From Alphaproteobacteria bacterium (GTDB lineage: Bacteria; Pseudomonadota; Alphaproteobacteria; Micropepsales; Micropepsaceae): a DNA stretch of 64,000 nucleotides. Below the pieces are notes generated by a model that did no database searches, was not told where the DNA came from, and saw nothing but the letters and a program-made list of their open reading frames with translations. Below, piece by piece: positions 9,677-17,545 of the stretch. Positions within the stretch are counted from its first letter, which is position 1; each line of letters opens with the position of its first letter. Both the position numbers and the translations under genes were made by a program. The stretch covers positions 29,934-93,933 of the forward strand of contig JAFBAL010000023.1 in assembly GCA_019247845.1 (NCBI GenBank). Direction: 5' to 3'.

Positions 9677-10927
9677 ATGTCCGCGCATTTGAAGCCCGCC
9701 GAGCCCCGCTCGCCCGCCCACGACCTGCCGCTCGACAGGATCAATGTCAGCCAGCCGGAGCTCTTCCGCACCAACAGCTTCTGGCCCTATTTCGAGCGAC
9801 TCAGGCGCGACGATCCGGTGCATTTCTGCGCCGAGAGCGACTATGGCCCCTATTGGTCGGTCACCAAGTACGCCGACATCATGGCGGTGGACACCAACCA
9901 CCAGACTTTCTCGTCCGAAGCCTCGCTCGGCGGCATCACCATCCGCAACCAGCAGCAGGATTTCCTGCTGCCGATGTTCATCGCGATGGACCCGCCCAAG
10001 CACGACAAGCAGCGCAAGGTGGTGAGCCCGATCGTGGCGCCGGAGAATCTCGAACGGCTGGAGGGCACGATCCGTTCGCGCGCCGCCAAGATGCTCGACG
10101 AGCTGCCGGTCGGCGAGACCTTCGACTGGGTCGACCGCGTCTCGATCGAGCTCACCACGCAGATGCTGGCGACTCTGTTCGACTTTCCCTTCGAGGAGCG
10201 GCGCAAGCTGACGCGATGGTCGGACGTGGCGACCGCGATCCCCGGCTTCGGCATCGTCGACAGCGAGGAGCAGCGCCGCAGCGAGCTGCTCGAATGCGGC
10301 GCCTATTTCACGCAGCTGTGGAACGAGCGCGTCAATTCCGAGCCCAAGGGCGACCTCATCTCGATGATGGCGCATAGCGACGTGACCAGGAACATGGAGC
10401 CGCGCGAATACCTGGGCAACGTCATCCTCTTGATCGTCGGCGGCAACGACACGACGCGCAACTCGATCACCGGCGGCGTCGTGGCGCTGAACGAGAATCC
10501 GGACCAATACCGCAAGCTGTGCGACAATCCTTCGCTGATCCCCAACATGGTGCCGGAGATCATCCGCTGGCAGACGCCGCTCGCCCATATGCGCCGCACC
10601 GCGCTCTGCGACGTCGAGCTCAAGGGCAAGCAGATCAGGAAGGGCGACAAGGTGGTCATGTGGTACGTCTCGGGCAACCGCGACGAGGAGGCGATCGAGA
10701 ACCCCAACGCCTTCATCATCGACCGCGCCCAGCCGCGCCGGCATCTGTCCTTCGGCTTCGGCATCCATCGCTGCGTCGGCAACCGGCTGGCCGAGATGCA
10801 GCTGCGCATCGTGTGGGAAGAGATCCTGAAGCGCTTCCGGAAGATCGAGGTGATGGGCGAGCCCGAGCGCATCTATTCGAACTTCGTGAAGGGTTACGCG
10901 AGCCTGCCGGTGAGGATCGTGCGGTGA
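9677..10927 (+). CDS. cytochrome P450, CYP153 type (alkane/fatty-acid terminal hydroxylase)
   Basis: 416 residues from ATG 9677, which has a perfect GGAGGTGATC Shine-Dalgarno; the open frame extends 5' without support. P450 landmarks in order: I-helix GGNDTTRN near residue 255, the ExxR motif in PEIIRWQTP, and the haem-binding loop [17 protein letters not shown] with axial Cys366. The I-helix and haem loop closely match CYP153, soluble bacterial enzymes that omega-hydroxylate medium-chain alkanes and related chains. CYP153 enzymes need a ferredoxin and ferredoxin reductase; neither is encoded nearby. The next gene starts inside its stop codon. Confidence 0.88.
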   Translation: MSAHLKPAEPRSPAHDLPLDRINVSQPELFRTNSFWPYFERLRRDDPVHFCAESDYGPYWSVTKYADIMAVDTNHQTFSSEASLGGITIRNQQQDFLLPMFIAMDPPKHDKQRKVVSPIVAPENLERLEGTIRSRAAKMLDELPVGETFDWVDRVSIELTTQMLATLFDFPFEERRKLTRWSDVATAIPGFGIVDSEEQRRSELLECGAYFTQLWNERVNSEPKGDLISMMAHSDVTRNMEPREYLGNVILLIVGGNDTTRNSITGGVVALNENPDQYRKLCDNPSLIPNMVPEIIRWQTPLAHMRRTALCDVELKGKQIRKGDKVVMWYVSGNRDEEAIENPNAFIIDRAQPRRHLSFGFGIHRCVGNRLAEMQLRIVWEEILKRFRKIEVMGEPERIYSNFVKGYASLPVRIVR

Positions 10928-11373
10928 GACTGCTCACGGGCGCCGTGTCGGGGCCTTTTGCGGCTGCTGCAGCGCTCTTGATTGCCGCGCCGGCGATCCT
11001 GACTTTTTCTGCCGTGCCGGCCGGGGCCGCGTGTCTGCTCGCGACGCAGAAGCCGATGACGGAGGCCGAGCTTCTCTTCGGCCGCGACATCCCCGGCGGC
11101 GGCACGGTGAGCGACGCGGATTGGACGAGCTTCGTGGATACCGCGCTTGCCGTGACGTTTCCGGACGGCTTCACCATCGACGATGCGCAAGGCGGCTGGC
11201 GCGATGTGAAGACCGGCGCGGCGGTGCGCGAGGCTTCGAAGATCGTGCTCGTCGACGGCGACGGCAGCGCTATGTTCGGCGCCAGGCTCGAGCGCGTCGC
11301 CGAGGCCTATCGCAAGCGGTTCCACCAGGACGCGGTCGGCATCGTCACGCGCGAGGTCTGCGCGGCGTTCTAG
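10924..11373 (+). CDS. DUF3574 exported protein coupled to the P450
   Basis: 149 residues starting at GTG 10924, which overlaps the P450 stop (GTGA), so translation is probably coupled. The N-terminus has a long hydrophobic segment ending PAGAACLL, consistent with a signal peptide or lipoprotein signal. The remainder matches DUF3574: an [11 protein letters not shown] motif, a conserved W-x-x-F-V/L-D segment, [16 protein letters not shown] and a basic C-terminal helix. The function is unknown. Its tie to a P450 may be no more than positional. Confidence 0.78.
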   Translation: MRLLTGAVSGPFAAAAALLIAAPAILTFSAVPAGAACLLATQKPMTEAELLFGRDIPGGGTVSDADWTSFVDTALAVTFPDGFTIDDAQGGWRDVKTGAAVREASKIVLVDGDGSAMFGARLERVAEAYRKRFHQDAVGIVTREVCAAF

Positions 11374-11400
11374 GATGAATTTCGTTCCGGAGGATCCGGC

Positions 11401-11466
11401 AACGCTGTCATTCCCGGCGAGCGTCGGCGCGACGGCGCCGATGCGAAGGAAGGGAATGACAGCGTT
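11401..11466. repeat. 15-bp perfect inverted repeat downstream of the P450 operon
   Basis: AACGCTGTCATTCCC (11401-11415) and its exact complement (11452-11466) flank a 36-base, GC-rich loop that itself has GGCGCGACGGCGCC symmetry. Position after the DUF3574 stop suggests a transcript-end structure or a repetitive palindromic element. There is no U-tract. Confidence 0.6.
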
Positions 11467-11536
11467 GCTGATGGCTCCGTCGAACGTCCGATGCGCTAGG
11501 GTCCGGACTCAATTGGCGCCAGTCCGATCAATCTTT

Positions 11537-11667
11537 TGTCATGGCCCGCGAATGCGGGCCACCCAGCTGGGTTCTGCACCATGTCTATCATCGCGCGAGG
11601 TGGAAGCAAGAACTTGCGAGCTGCCGCAGGATTTCACCTGGGTGGCCCGCATTCGCGGGCCATGACA
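11537..11667. repeat. paired inverted REP-like elements (BIME-like)
   Basis: Two 30-bp arms (11537-11566 and 11638-11667) are exact inverse complements, 71 bases apart. Each arm contains its own palindrome GGCCCGC-GAAT-GCGGGCC. A diverged single copy lies at 9215-9242. This matches the organisation of REP pairs in intergenic DNA. It sits between two convergent genes (DUF3574 protein and pssA). The rest of 11374-11693 has nothing else recognisable. Confidence 0.7.
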
Positions 11668-11693
11668 TAGCAGTTCGCAATCGAGTACAGACC

Positions 11694-12554
11694 CTAATCG
11701 GATGTCGGAAGCTCGGGCGTCTCTTCGTCGTCCTCTTCGGCTTCGCGGTCCTGATGGTGGCGGATCAGGGTCACGGGCACGGCGAGCGCATAGAGCGCAA
11801 AGCCCGCGGCCAGGGTCGCCCAGGGCCAGTTGATGAGCAGGATCACGAAGGCGGCGAAGACGATGAAGGCGGCGACACGCAGGCGCCGCGGCAGGTGCAT
11901 GTACTTGATCGACGGCGTCGGCACGCGGCTCACCATCAGTGCCGCGGCGAGCACCATGATCACGGACGAGAAGCCCGGCGCGCGCACGATGTCGTCGCCG
12001 ATGAGGAACGACACCAGCATGGGCATGACGGCGAAGAAGGCGGCGGCCGGCATCGGCAGGCCGGTGAAGTACGGGTTCGCCTGGGTCGCGCCCTCGTCGC
12101 GGGCGATCGCGCTCTGGATGTTGAAGCGGGCCAGGCGGATGGCGCTGCAGGCGCAGAAGATCAGCACCGCGGCCCAGCCCGCCTCGCCCATGCCGTTCAG
12201 GCTCCACATGAAGACCACGATGCCGGGCGCGACGCCGAAGCTGACCAGGTCGACAAGGCTGTCGAGCTGCGCGCCGAAGCGGGTGTCGGCGCCGAAGGCG
12301 CGCGCCGCGCGGCCGTCGAGCATGTCGAACACCATCGCGGCGATGATCGCCACGACCGCATGGCGCCAGTCCTGCTCCAGGGCGAAGCGGATCGCGGTCG
12401 CGCCGCAGAACAAGCCGAGCAAGGTCAAGGTCGACGGCACGAGCTTGGCGACGGAGAGGTCCTCCAGCCGCTCGACCACGCGGCGGCGCGCCGCGGCCAT
12501 GTCCTCCAGCCGCTCGGCCATGCGCTGGCGCGCCGTCAGCTTCTCGGTCGTCAT
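11694..12554 (-). CDS. pssA: CDP-diacylglycerol--serine O-phosphatidyltransferase
   Basis: 286 residues, an integral membrane enzyme that makes phosphatidylserine from CDP-diacylglycerol and serine. The CDP-alcohol phosphotransferase signature is intact: DGRAARAFGADTRFG followed by DSLVDLVSFGVAP. Several transmembrane segments follow. A charged N-terminal stretch of about 40 residues (RMAERLEDMAAARRR) precedes the first helix. It overlaps the upstream psd gene by four bases (ATGA), so the two steps to phosphatidylethanolamine are made from one transcript. The C-terminus is acidic. Confidence 0.93.
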   Translation of the reverse strand: MTTEKLTARQRMAERLEDMAAARRRVVERLEDLSVAKLVPSTLTLLGLFCGATAIRFALEQDWRHAVVAIIAAMVFDMLDGRAARAFGADTRFGAQLDSLVDLVSFGVAPGIVVFMWSLNGMGEAGWAAVLIFCACSAIRLARFNIQSAIARDEGATQANPYFTGLPMPAAAFFAVMPMLVSFLIGDDIVRAPGFSSVIMVLAAALMVSRVPTPSIKYMHLPRRLRVAAFIVFAAFVILLINWPWATLAAGFALYALAVPVTLIRHHQDREAEEDDEETPELPTSD

Positions 12555-13189
12555 CCCGTGACCTCCGCAAGCACCGTCTCGCCCGCGCTGACGCGGTCGC
12601 CCTTGCCGACCTTGATCGTGGCGCCGATGGGTAAATAAACGTCCAAGCGGCTGCCGAAACGGATGATGCCGAACCGCGCGCCGCGGCGCACCTCCTGGCC
12701 CTGGACCAGGTCGCAGCGGATGCGCCGCGCCACGAGGCCCGCGATCTGCGCGACCGCGATCTCCTGGCCGTTCCTCAGCGCGAGGCGCATCGCCATGCGT
12801 TCGTTATGTTCGCTCGCCTTGTCGAAGGAGGCGTTGATGAACTTGCCCGGCCGATAGGCGAGCGCGATCACCGTGCCGTCTTCCGGCACGCGGTTCACAT
12901 GCACATTGAAGACGTTCATGAAGATGGAAAGGCGCGGGCGCAACTGCGCTCCCATGCCGAGCTCCGCCGGGGGTGCGGCTTCCACGACCGGAAGCATCAC
13001 GCCGTCGGCGGGCGAGACGATCAGCCCTTCGCCTTGCGGCGTTACGCGCTCGGGGTCGCGGAAGAAGGCGATGCACCACACGGTCGGCGGTACAAGCACC
13101 AATCCGTACCAACCCGCGAGCGCGAACAGGATCGCGTTGAGCGCGACCGCGACCGCGATGAAGGGCCAGCCGTCGGGATGGATGCGCAA
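12551..13189 (-). CDS. psd: phosphatidylserine decarboxylase proenzyme
   Basis: 212 residues of the short (PSD-A-like) type. It decarboxylates phosphatidylserine to phosphatidylethanolamine. Catalytic Asp62 in SPADGV, His97 in FNVHVNR, and the self-cleavage site FGS (178-180), where Ser180 becomes the pyruvoyl group, are all present. One or two N-terminal membrane helices anchor it (residues 9-42). The start is probably TTG 13189, directly after the stop of the upstream small gene (TAATTG); no in-frame ATG precedes the conserved region. Translation is therefore likely coupled on both sides. Confidence 0.92.
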   Translation of the reverse strand: MRIHPDGWPFIAVAVALNAILFALAGWYGLVLVPPTVWCIAFFRDPERVTPQGEGLIVSPADGVMLPVVEAAPPAELGMGAQLRPRLSIFMNVFNVHVNRVPEDGTVIALAYRPGKFINASFDKASEHNERMAMRLALRNGQEIAVAQIAGLVARRIRCDLVQGQEVRRGARFGIIRFGSRLDVYLPIGATIKVGKGDRVSAGETVLAEVTG

Positions 13190-13477
13190 TTACGCGCGCT
13201 TGCCCGAGAACGGGAACGAGCCGAACGAGCCCGCCTTGACGTTGCCCGAGATCTTGTCGCCGTCGACGGTGCCCGCGAACTCGAGCGTCATCGGGAACGG
13301 CGTGGTGATGGAGTTCGACCAGGAAACGTTGTTGCCGTCGATCTTGCCGTTGGCGATCGGCTGCGAGCGGCCCTGGGCCGACTGCGTGCCGGTGCCGTCT
13401 TCGTTGATCTCGAGCACGGAGGGCTGCGGGCCCATGGGGGACTGAACGGTGATATCGTATTTGCCGGCGATGGACAT
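13190..13477 (-). CDS. small conserved beta-rich protein
   Basis: 95 residues without a signal peptide. The composition is Gly, Ser, Asn and Thr rich, and alternating patterns such as VLEINEDGTGT and EFAGTVDGDKISG suggest a small antiparallel beta barrel of the kind that reports ligand- or matrix-binding. I do not recognise a named family. A GGGAGA Shine-Dalgarno supports ATG 13477. The stop abuts the TTG start of psd, so it heads the phospholipid operon. A lipocalin-like role is a guess. Confidence 0.7.
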   Translation of the reverse strand: MSIAGKYDITVQSPMGPQPSVLEINEDGTGTQSAQGRSQPIANGKIDGNNVSWSNSITTPFPMTLEFAGTVDGDKISGNVKAGSFGSFPFSGKRA

Positions 13478-13554
13478 GATGGTCTCCCTTGAAAGGGCGC
13501 ATCTAAGAGGTGACGGCGCCGTCAGGCAAGCCTCGCCCCCCGGGCTTTGAGCCG

Positions 13555-14046
13555 CTATTGACCTTTGGGCAGCTTCGGCGCGGGCGGAACGGAACGGATT
13601 TCCATGGCGCCGAAGACGGTTGTCACATTCTGCCCGTCCTCGGACAGCGGCAGGACCACGACCTCGAGCTCGGAGAATTCGCGGCCCGGCATCTTGGAGC
13701 GCCCGGGCCCGGCCATCAGCGGCCGCTTCTGCTCGGTGCAGGCCTTGAGGATGCCGCGCATCTGATCGAAGAAGGCTTGGCCCTGGAACTCCGACAGCAG
13801 GTGGCCCGCATAGCGCCGGCCCATGAACTGGATGATGCGGTCGCCGGCGATGCGGAAGCGATAGTCGCGGCCGCCGTCGATCACGTCGATCATCCAGATC
13901 GAGGGCAGCGCGCTCTTGAGCAGCGCGGGCGTGATCTCCTCGCGCTTGGGCGCCAGGCGGCCGGCGGCGGTGCGCTTCCAGGCTTCATACACGCCGATCA
14001 GCTTTTCGCTGTGAAGCCGGTCGATGGGACTCAACACAATGTTCAT
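13555..14046 (-). CDS. PAS-domain protein (PAS_5 family)
   Basis: 163 residues from ATG 14046 (upstream GAGAGAG). This is a single PAS-like domain of the PF07310 type common in alphaproteobacteria: the helix DRLHSEKLIGVYEAW, the LPSIWMIDVID segment, then FRIAGDRIIQFMGRRYAG and a final VFGAMEIRS strand. There is no attached output domain, so it may act as a small sensor or adaptor. A second member of the same family is at 39721-40242. Transcribed leftward ahead of the small beta protein with a 77-base gap. Confidence 0.8.
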   Translation of the reverse strand: MNIVLSPIDRLHSEKLIGVYEAWKRTAAGRLAPKREEITPALLKSALPSIWMIDVIDGGRDYRFRIAGDRIIQFMGRRYAGHLLSEFQGQAFFDQMRGILKACTEQKRPLMAGPGRSKMPGREFSELEVVVLPLSEDGQNVTTVFGAMEIRSVPPAPKLPKGQ

Positions 14047-14230
14047 CGCTCTCTCAGAAATTGCAAAGACGCGCAAAGGCGCGCACGACCCCTCTCCAAG
14101 GTTTTTCCGGAAAGCCGACTGCCGACAGTGCCGGCGCGCTCAAGAGACGCAACGCACAGCGCTTCGTATGGTGTCGAACGGAACTGGCGGGGCTTTCAAA
14201 GGATCAGTATGGCAAGAATAGGGCATGAGC

Positions 14231-15499
14231 TTATGCAAATGGACGTCCTGCCTTTGCGTAAGCCGTGGCCGCGTTGAAGATGTTGGTGGCCATCAGGCTC
14301 GTCTCCGCGGCCGCGCGCGTCTCATAGACCGCGGCGACCTTGGCCTGGACCGCGGAATCGCTGGGCGCGGCCTCCAGCGCGAAGTCGGCGAGGTGGCAGG
14401 CGAGCCGGAGCTGGCCATCATTTGTTAGTTTCTCGGCGCGCTCGGCCAGCGACAATGCGCCGCCGCATAGCTGCGCGATCTCGCGTGCCAGATCGAGACG
14501 CGGCGCGGGTTTCAGCTCGCTGGGGCGTCCGCTCCACCAGCCGCCATAGTAGCGGATGACGTTGCGCACCAGGAACTCGGTGTCGTCATAGACGGGCTGC
14601 AGCCATGGCGAGTCGGAGACGGGAAGCTCGATGCCGGTCACGATGTCGACATGCGGCGGCGAGCCGTTCTCCATCGCCACAAGGGTGCGCGCGACGACGG
14701 TCTCCAGGAACTGCGCGGTCTCGGTCAGCATGCGCGCGATCTTGGGCGCGTCGCCGACCACCGGTCCGCCATGGCCGGGACAGAGCGTCGTCGGCGCACA
14801 GGCCGCCATGTCGCGAAGCCCGCACGCGCGGTCGAAAGGATAACGCTGCACCTTCTGCGGATTGCCGTCGTTGGGAACCGCCCAGATGAAAAGATCGCCG
14901 GGGCACAAGACGCCGCGCTCGCGACAGAACACCCAGGTGTGATCGTCGCTCTCGCCGCGGCAGTGGCGAAGCTCGAACGCCACGCCGCCGACGGTGATGC
15001 TCATGCGCTCGTCGTACAGCGTGTCGGGCGGCACCGGCGGCCGGCCGAACGCCTGATAGGCGTCGCTCGAGGCGGCCTCGACCGTGCCGCCGAACTGGCG
15101 CGCGTTGAGCGCCGCGTTGTGGCGGGCGGTCGCGGCATAGCGTGCGAAGCGCGCCGGCATGGCGCTGTGGGCGATGACGCGCGGCCGCTTCTGGCCCGGC
15201 ATCAGGAACGCCTCCAGCCCATAGGCGTGATCGATATGGCCGTGGGTATAGATCGCGGTGTGCACGGGTTCTTGCGTCTTCTGGCGCAGCATCCCGGCCA
15301 GCGCGGGGGCGAACTGCCTGGTGCCGGTGTCGACCAGGACCAGCCCCTCGTCGGTCTCGAAGGCGGTGCAGCCGGAGAACTGCGAGGCGAACCAGGTGCG
15401 CGGCGCGGCCTCGACCGGGCCGCCGGTCCAGAACAGCTTGGCCTCGTCGGGCGTCTTGCCCCGCATCAACGCGAATTTCGCCGCCGGATTGTCCGCCAT
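14231..15499 (-). CDS. metallo-beta-lactamase-fold hydrolase with alkylsulfatase dimerisation domain
   Basis: 422 residues; ATG 15499 begins MADNPAAKF, and the longer open frame upstream runs into the divergent gene. The metal site motif THGHIDHAYG is present, with further His/Asp residues (CPGHGGP). The C-terminal third (YYGGWWSGRPSELKPAP onward) matches the alkyl sulfatase dimerisation domain of SdsA1/BDS1-type enzymes. No N-terminal signal peptide is seen, unlike SdsA1. The likely role is hydrolysis of alkyl sulfates or similar esters; the substrate is not certain. Confidence 0.82.
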   Translation of the reverse strand: MADNPAAKFALMRGKTPDEAKLFWTGGPVEAAPRTWFASQFSGCTAFETDEGLVLVDTGTRQFAPALAGMLRQKTQEPVHTAIYTHGHIDHAYGLEAFLMPGQKRPRVIAHSAMPARFARYAATARHNAALNARQFGGTVEAASSDAYQAFGRPPVPPDTLYDERMSITVGGVAFELRHCRGESDDHTWVFCRERGVLCPGDLFIWAVPNDGNPQKVQRYPFDRACGLRDMAACAPTTLCPGHGGPVVGDAPKIARMLTETAQFLETVVARTLVAMENGSPPHVDIVTGIELPVSDSPWLQPVYDDTEFLVRNVIRYYGGWWSGRPSELKPAPRLDLAREIAQLCGGALSLAERAEKLTNDGQLRLACHLADFALEAAPSDSAVQAKVAAVYETRAAAETSLMATNIFNAATAYAKAGRPFA

Positions 15500-15557
15500 G
15501 ATGTGCCCCTGCTGAATTGCCCCTACTGAATTGCTTGGGCCCATGCTAACGGAGCGC

Positions 15558-16718
15558 ATGACGAGCGCAATTCCCACGATCCGCCTGAAGCCGCGCGAAG
15601 GCCGCCGCCTGCGCGCGGGCGCGCCCTGGGCCTTCTCGAACGAAGTCGAGATGAGCGCCGCGACCAAGGCGCTCAAGCCCGGCGCGGTGGTCGATATCCA
15701 AGGCGACGACGGCCGCGTCTTCGGTACGGGCTATTTCAACCCGAACAGCCTGATCGCGCTGCGCCTGCTCGATCCGCGGCCCGGCACCGTGCCCGACGCG
15801 GCGTTCTTTGCGGAGCGCCTGGCGCGGGCGCGCAGCTTGCGCGACGCGGTTTACGGAAAGCCTTTCTACCGGCTGGTGCATGCCGAGGGCGATTTCCTGC
15901 CCGGCCTCACCATCGACCGCTTCGACGACGTCTATTCGGTGCAGATCACGACCGCCGGCATGGAGGCGTTGCGCGGCCCCCTGCTGGAAGCGCTGGGCGC
16001 GGCGCGCGTGGTGCTGCGTGCCGACGCACCGTCGCGCGCGCTCGAAGGTTTGCCGTCCTATGTCGAAGGCGATGTCGGGCGCATCGCGGTGGAAGAGAGC
16101 GGCGTGCGCTACTTCGCCGACCTGACCGGCGGCCAGAAGACGGGCTGGTATTACGACCAGCGCGACAACCACGCCTTCATGGCGGCGCTTTCGAAGGACC
16201 GCAGCGTGCTCGACGCCTATTGCTACACCGGCGGCTTCGCGCTTGCCGCCGCCAAGGCCGGCGCGCGCGAGGTGATCGCGATCGATTCGTCGCAGCCCGC
16301 GCTCACGCTGGCGGAAGAGTCCGCGGCAGCGAACGGGTTGGCGTGCAAGTTCGTCAAGACCGACGTGTTCGACGAGTTCGAGCGGCTGGGCCATGCGAAG
16401 GAGACCTTCGACGTCGTCATCGCCGATCCGCCGCCCTTCGTGAAATCGCGGAAAGATCTGGAGACCGGCGCGAAGGCCTATCGCAAGCTCGCGCGGCTGG
16501 CGGCGCGGCTGGTGGCGCCGGGCGGTTTCCTGCTTCTCGCCTCGTGCTCGCACAACATCCCGACCGAGCGCTTCGCGTCGGAATGCGCGCTGGGGCTGCA
16601 GCGCGCCGAGCGCCGCGCGCGGCTGATCCGCCAGTCGGGCGCGGGTGCCGATCATCCGGTGCATCCGATGCTGCCGGAAAGCGCCTATCTCAAGACGCTG
16701 GTCTACGCGCTGGATTAG
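15558..16718 (+). CDS. rlmI: class I SAM-dependent rRNA methyltransferase, RlmI-like
   Basis: About 386 residues. An N-terminal PUA RNA-binding domain (RLRAGAPWAFSNEVE with GTGYFNPNSLIALR) is followed by the EEHEE-like linker and a Rossmann methyltransferase domain (LDAYCYTGGFALAAAKAGA), the acidic ribose-binding turn (VIAIDSS) and the catalytic DPPPFVKS loop. This is the layout of RlmI, which forms m5C1962 in 23S rRNA; other PUA methyltransferases share it. ATG 15558 is chosen over 15543 because the GGAG at 15550 region fits better, with modest certainty. It overlaps the convergent AraC gene by 29 bases. Confidence 0.85.
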   Translation: MTSAIPTIRLKPREGRRLRAGAPWAFSNEVEMSAATKALKPGAVVDIQGDDGRVFGTGYFNPNSLIALRLLDPRPGTVPDAAFFAERLARARSLRDAVYGKPFYRLVHAEGDFLPGLTIDRFDDVYSVQITTAGMEALRGPLLEALGAARVVLRADAPSRALEGLPSYVEGDVGRIAVEESGVRYFADLTGGQKTGWYYDQRDNHAFMAALSKDRSVLDAYCYTGGFALAAAKAGAREVIAIDSSQPALTLAEESAAANGLACKFVKTDVFDEFERLGHAKETFDVVIADPPPFVKSRKDLETGAKAYRKLARLAARLVAPGGFLLLASCSHNIPTERFASECALGLQRAERRARLIRQSGAGADHPVHPMLPESAYLKTLVYALD

Positions 16719-17514
16719 CGCTGGGGATTGGCATTGGGATTCGTGTTGGGGATCGGGTTGCGCGGCGATAGGCGGCAGGCGTGATGCCCGCGAAGGCGTG
16801 GAACTCGCGGCACATATGCGCCTGGTCGGCATAGCCGAGCTCGGCCGCCAGGTCGGCCAGGCGCTCGCCGCCGAACTTCAGCCTGAGGCCCAGTTCCGTC
16901 GCGCGCCTGCGGCGGCGATAGGCGCCGAGGCTCAAGCCGGTGCGCGCGCGGAAAGCGCGGGCGACATGGGTCGGATGGCGGCCGCAGAGCTGCGCCAGTT
17001 CGTCCAAAGCCCAAGCGCGCTTGGGGTCGTCGTCGAGCATCTCGATGAGACGCGACAGCCACGCGCCGTCGCCCTCGAAGGTGTCGCCACCGAGGATGCG
17101 GCCGATGAACTCCGCCGTGTCGGCTTCGAGCGACAGCGCGTCGTTGCCCAGCACCACCTGGCGCGCCAGCGCGTCGGCCAACGAGCGCAGCTCCGGCGTG
17201 CAGCGGCGCACGCGCGTATCGAGCCTGGCGTCGCGCCCCAGATGCATGTTGAGGCAGGTCGCGGGCTGCGTGCCGAACTCGTTGGTGTGCATCTCGTCGC
17301 GGCGGTGCATCAGAACGTCGCCGGGCTTGAGCTCGACGGTGCAGCCAGACGAACGCTCGAGCACCGCGCCCGACAGCACGACGCAAAGGTGGTCGCTGGC
17401 GTGGCAATGGTCGGGCGTTGCGCCGCCGCGATGGACGCTCAAGGAGACCAGCGCGGTCGCGCTTTCGACGGCGAGGATCTCGCCGAAGGTCTCGCCGAAC
17501 GCCATCGCGATCAT
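16690..17514 (-). CDS. AraC-family transcriptional regulator
   Basis: 274 residues. The N-terminal cupin-like effector domain has a DHCHASDHLCVVLSG metal/ligand-pocket pattern. The C-terminal tandem helix-turn-helix spans about residues 165-260 (LAQLCGRHPTHVARAFRARTG, then LADLAAELGYADQAHMCREF). The last 20 residues (SPTRIPMPIPSANPARR) are encoded by a degenerate GGGATT-type repeat that overlaps the end of the RlmI-like gene, so the tail is probably not conserved. Possible targets are the downstream carboxylesterase or itself. Confidence 0.88.
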   Translation of the reverse strand: MIAMAFGETFGEILAVESATALVSLSVHRGGATPDHCHASDHLCVVLSGAVLERSSGCTVELKPGDVLMHRRDEMHTNEFGTQPATCLNMHLGRDARLDTRVRRCTPELRSLADALARQVVLGNDALSLEADTAEFIGRILGGDTFEGDGAWLSRLIEMLDDDPKRAWALDELAQLCGRHPTHVARAFRARTGLSLGAYRRRRRATELGLRLKFGGERLADLAAELGYADQAHMCREFHAFAGITPAAYRRATRSPTRIPMPIPSANPARRPAS

Positions 17515-17545
17515 AGAGCGGCCCCGCGATGCGTATGCATCGCGA

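Noticed and set aside
11375..11665. A 96-codon open frame after the DUF3574 gene
   Set aside because: It runs straight through the REP-like inverted repeats and has no coding character.
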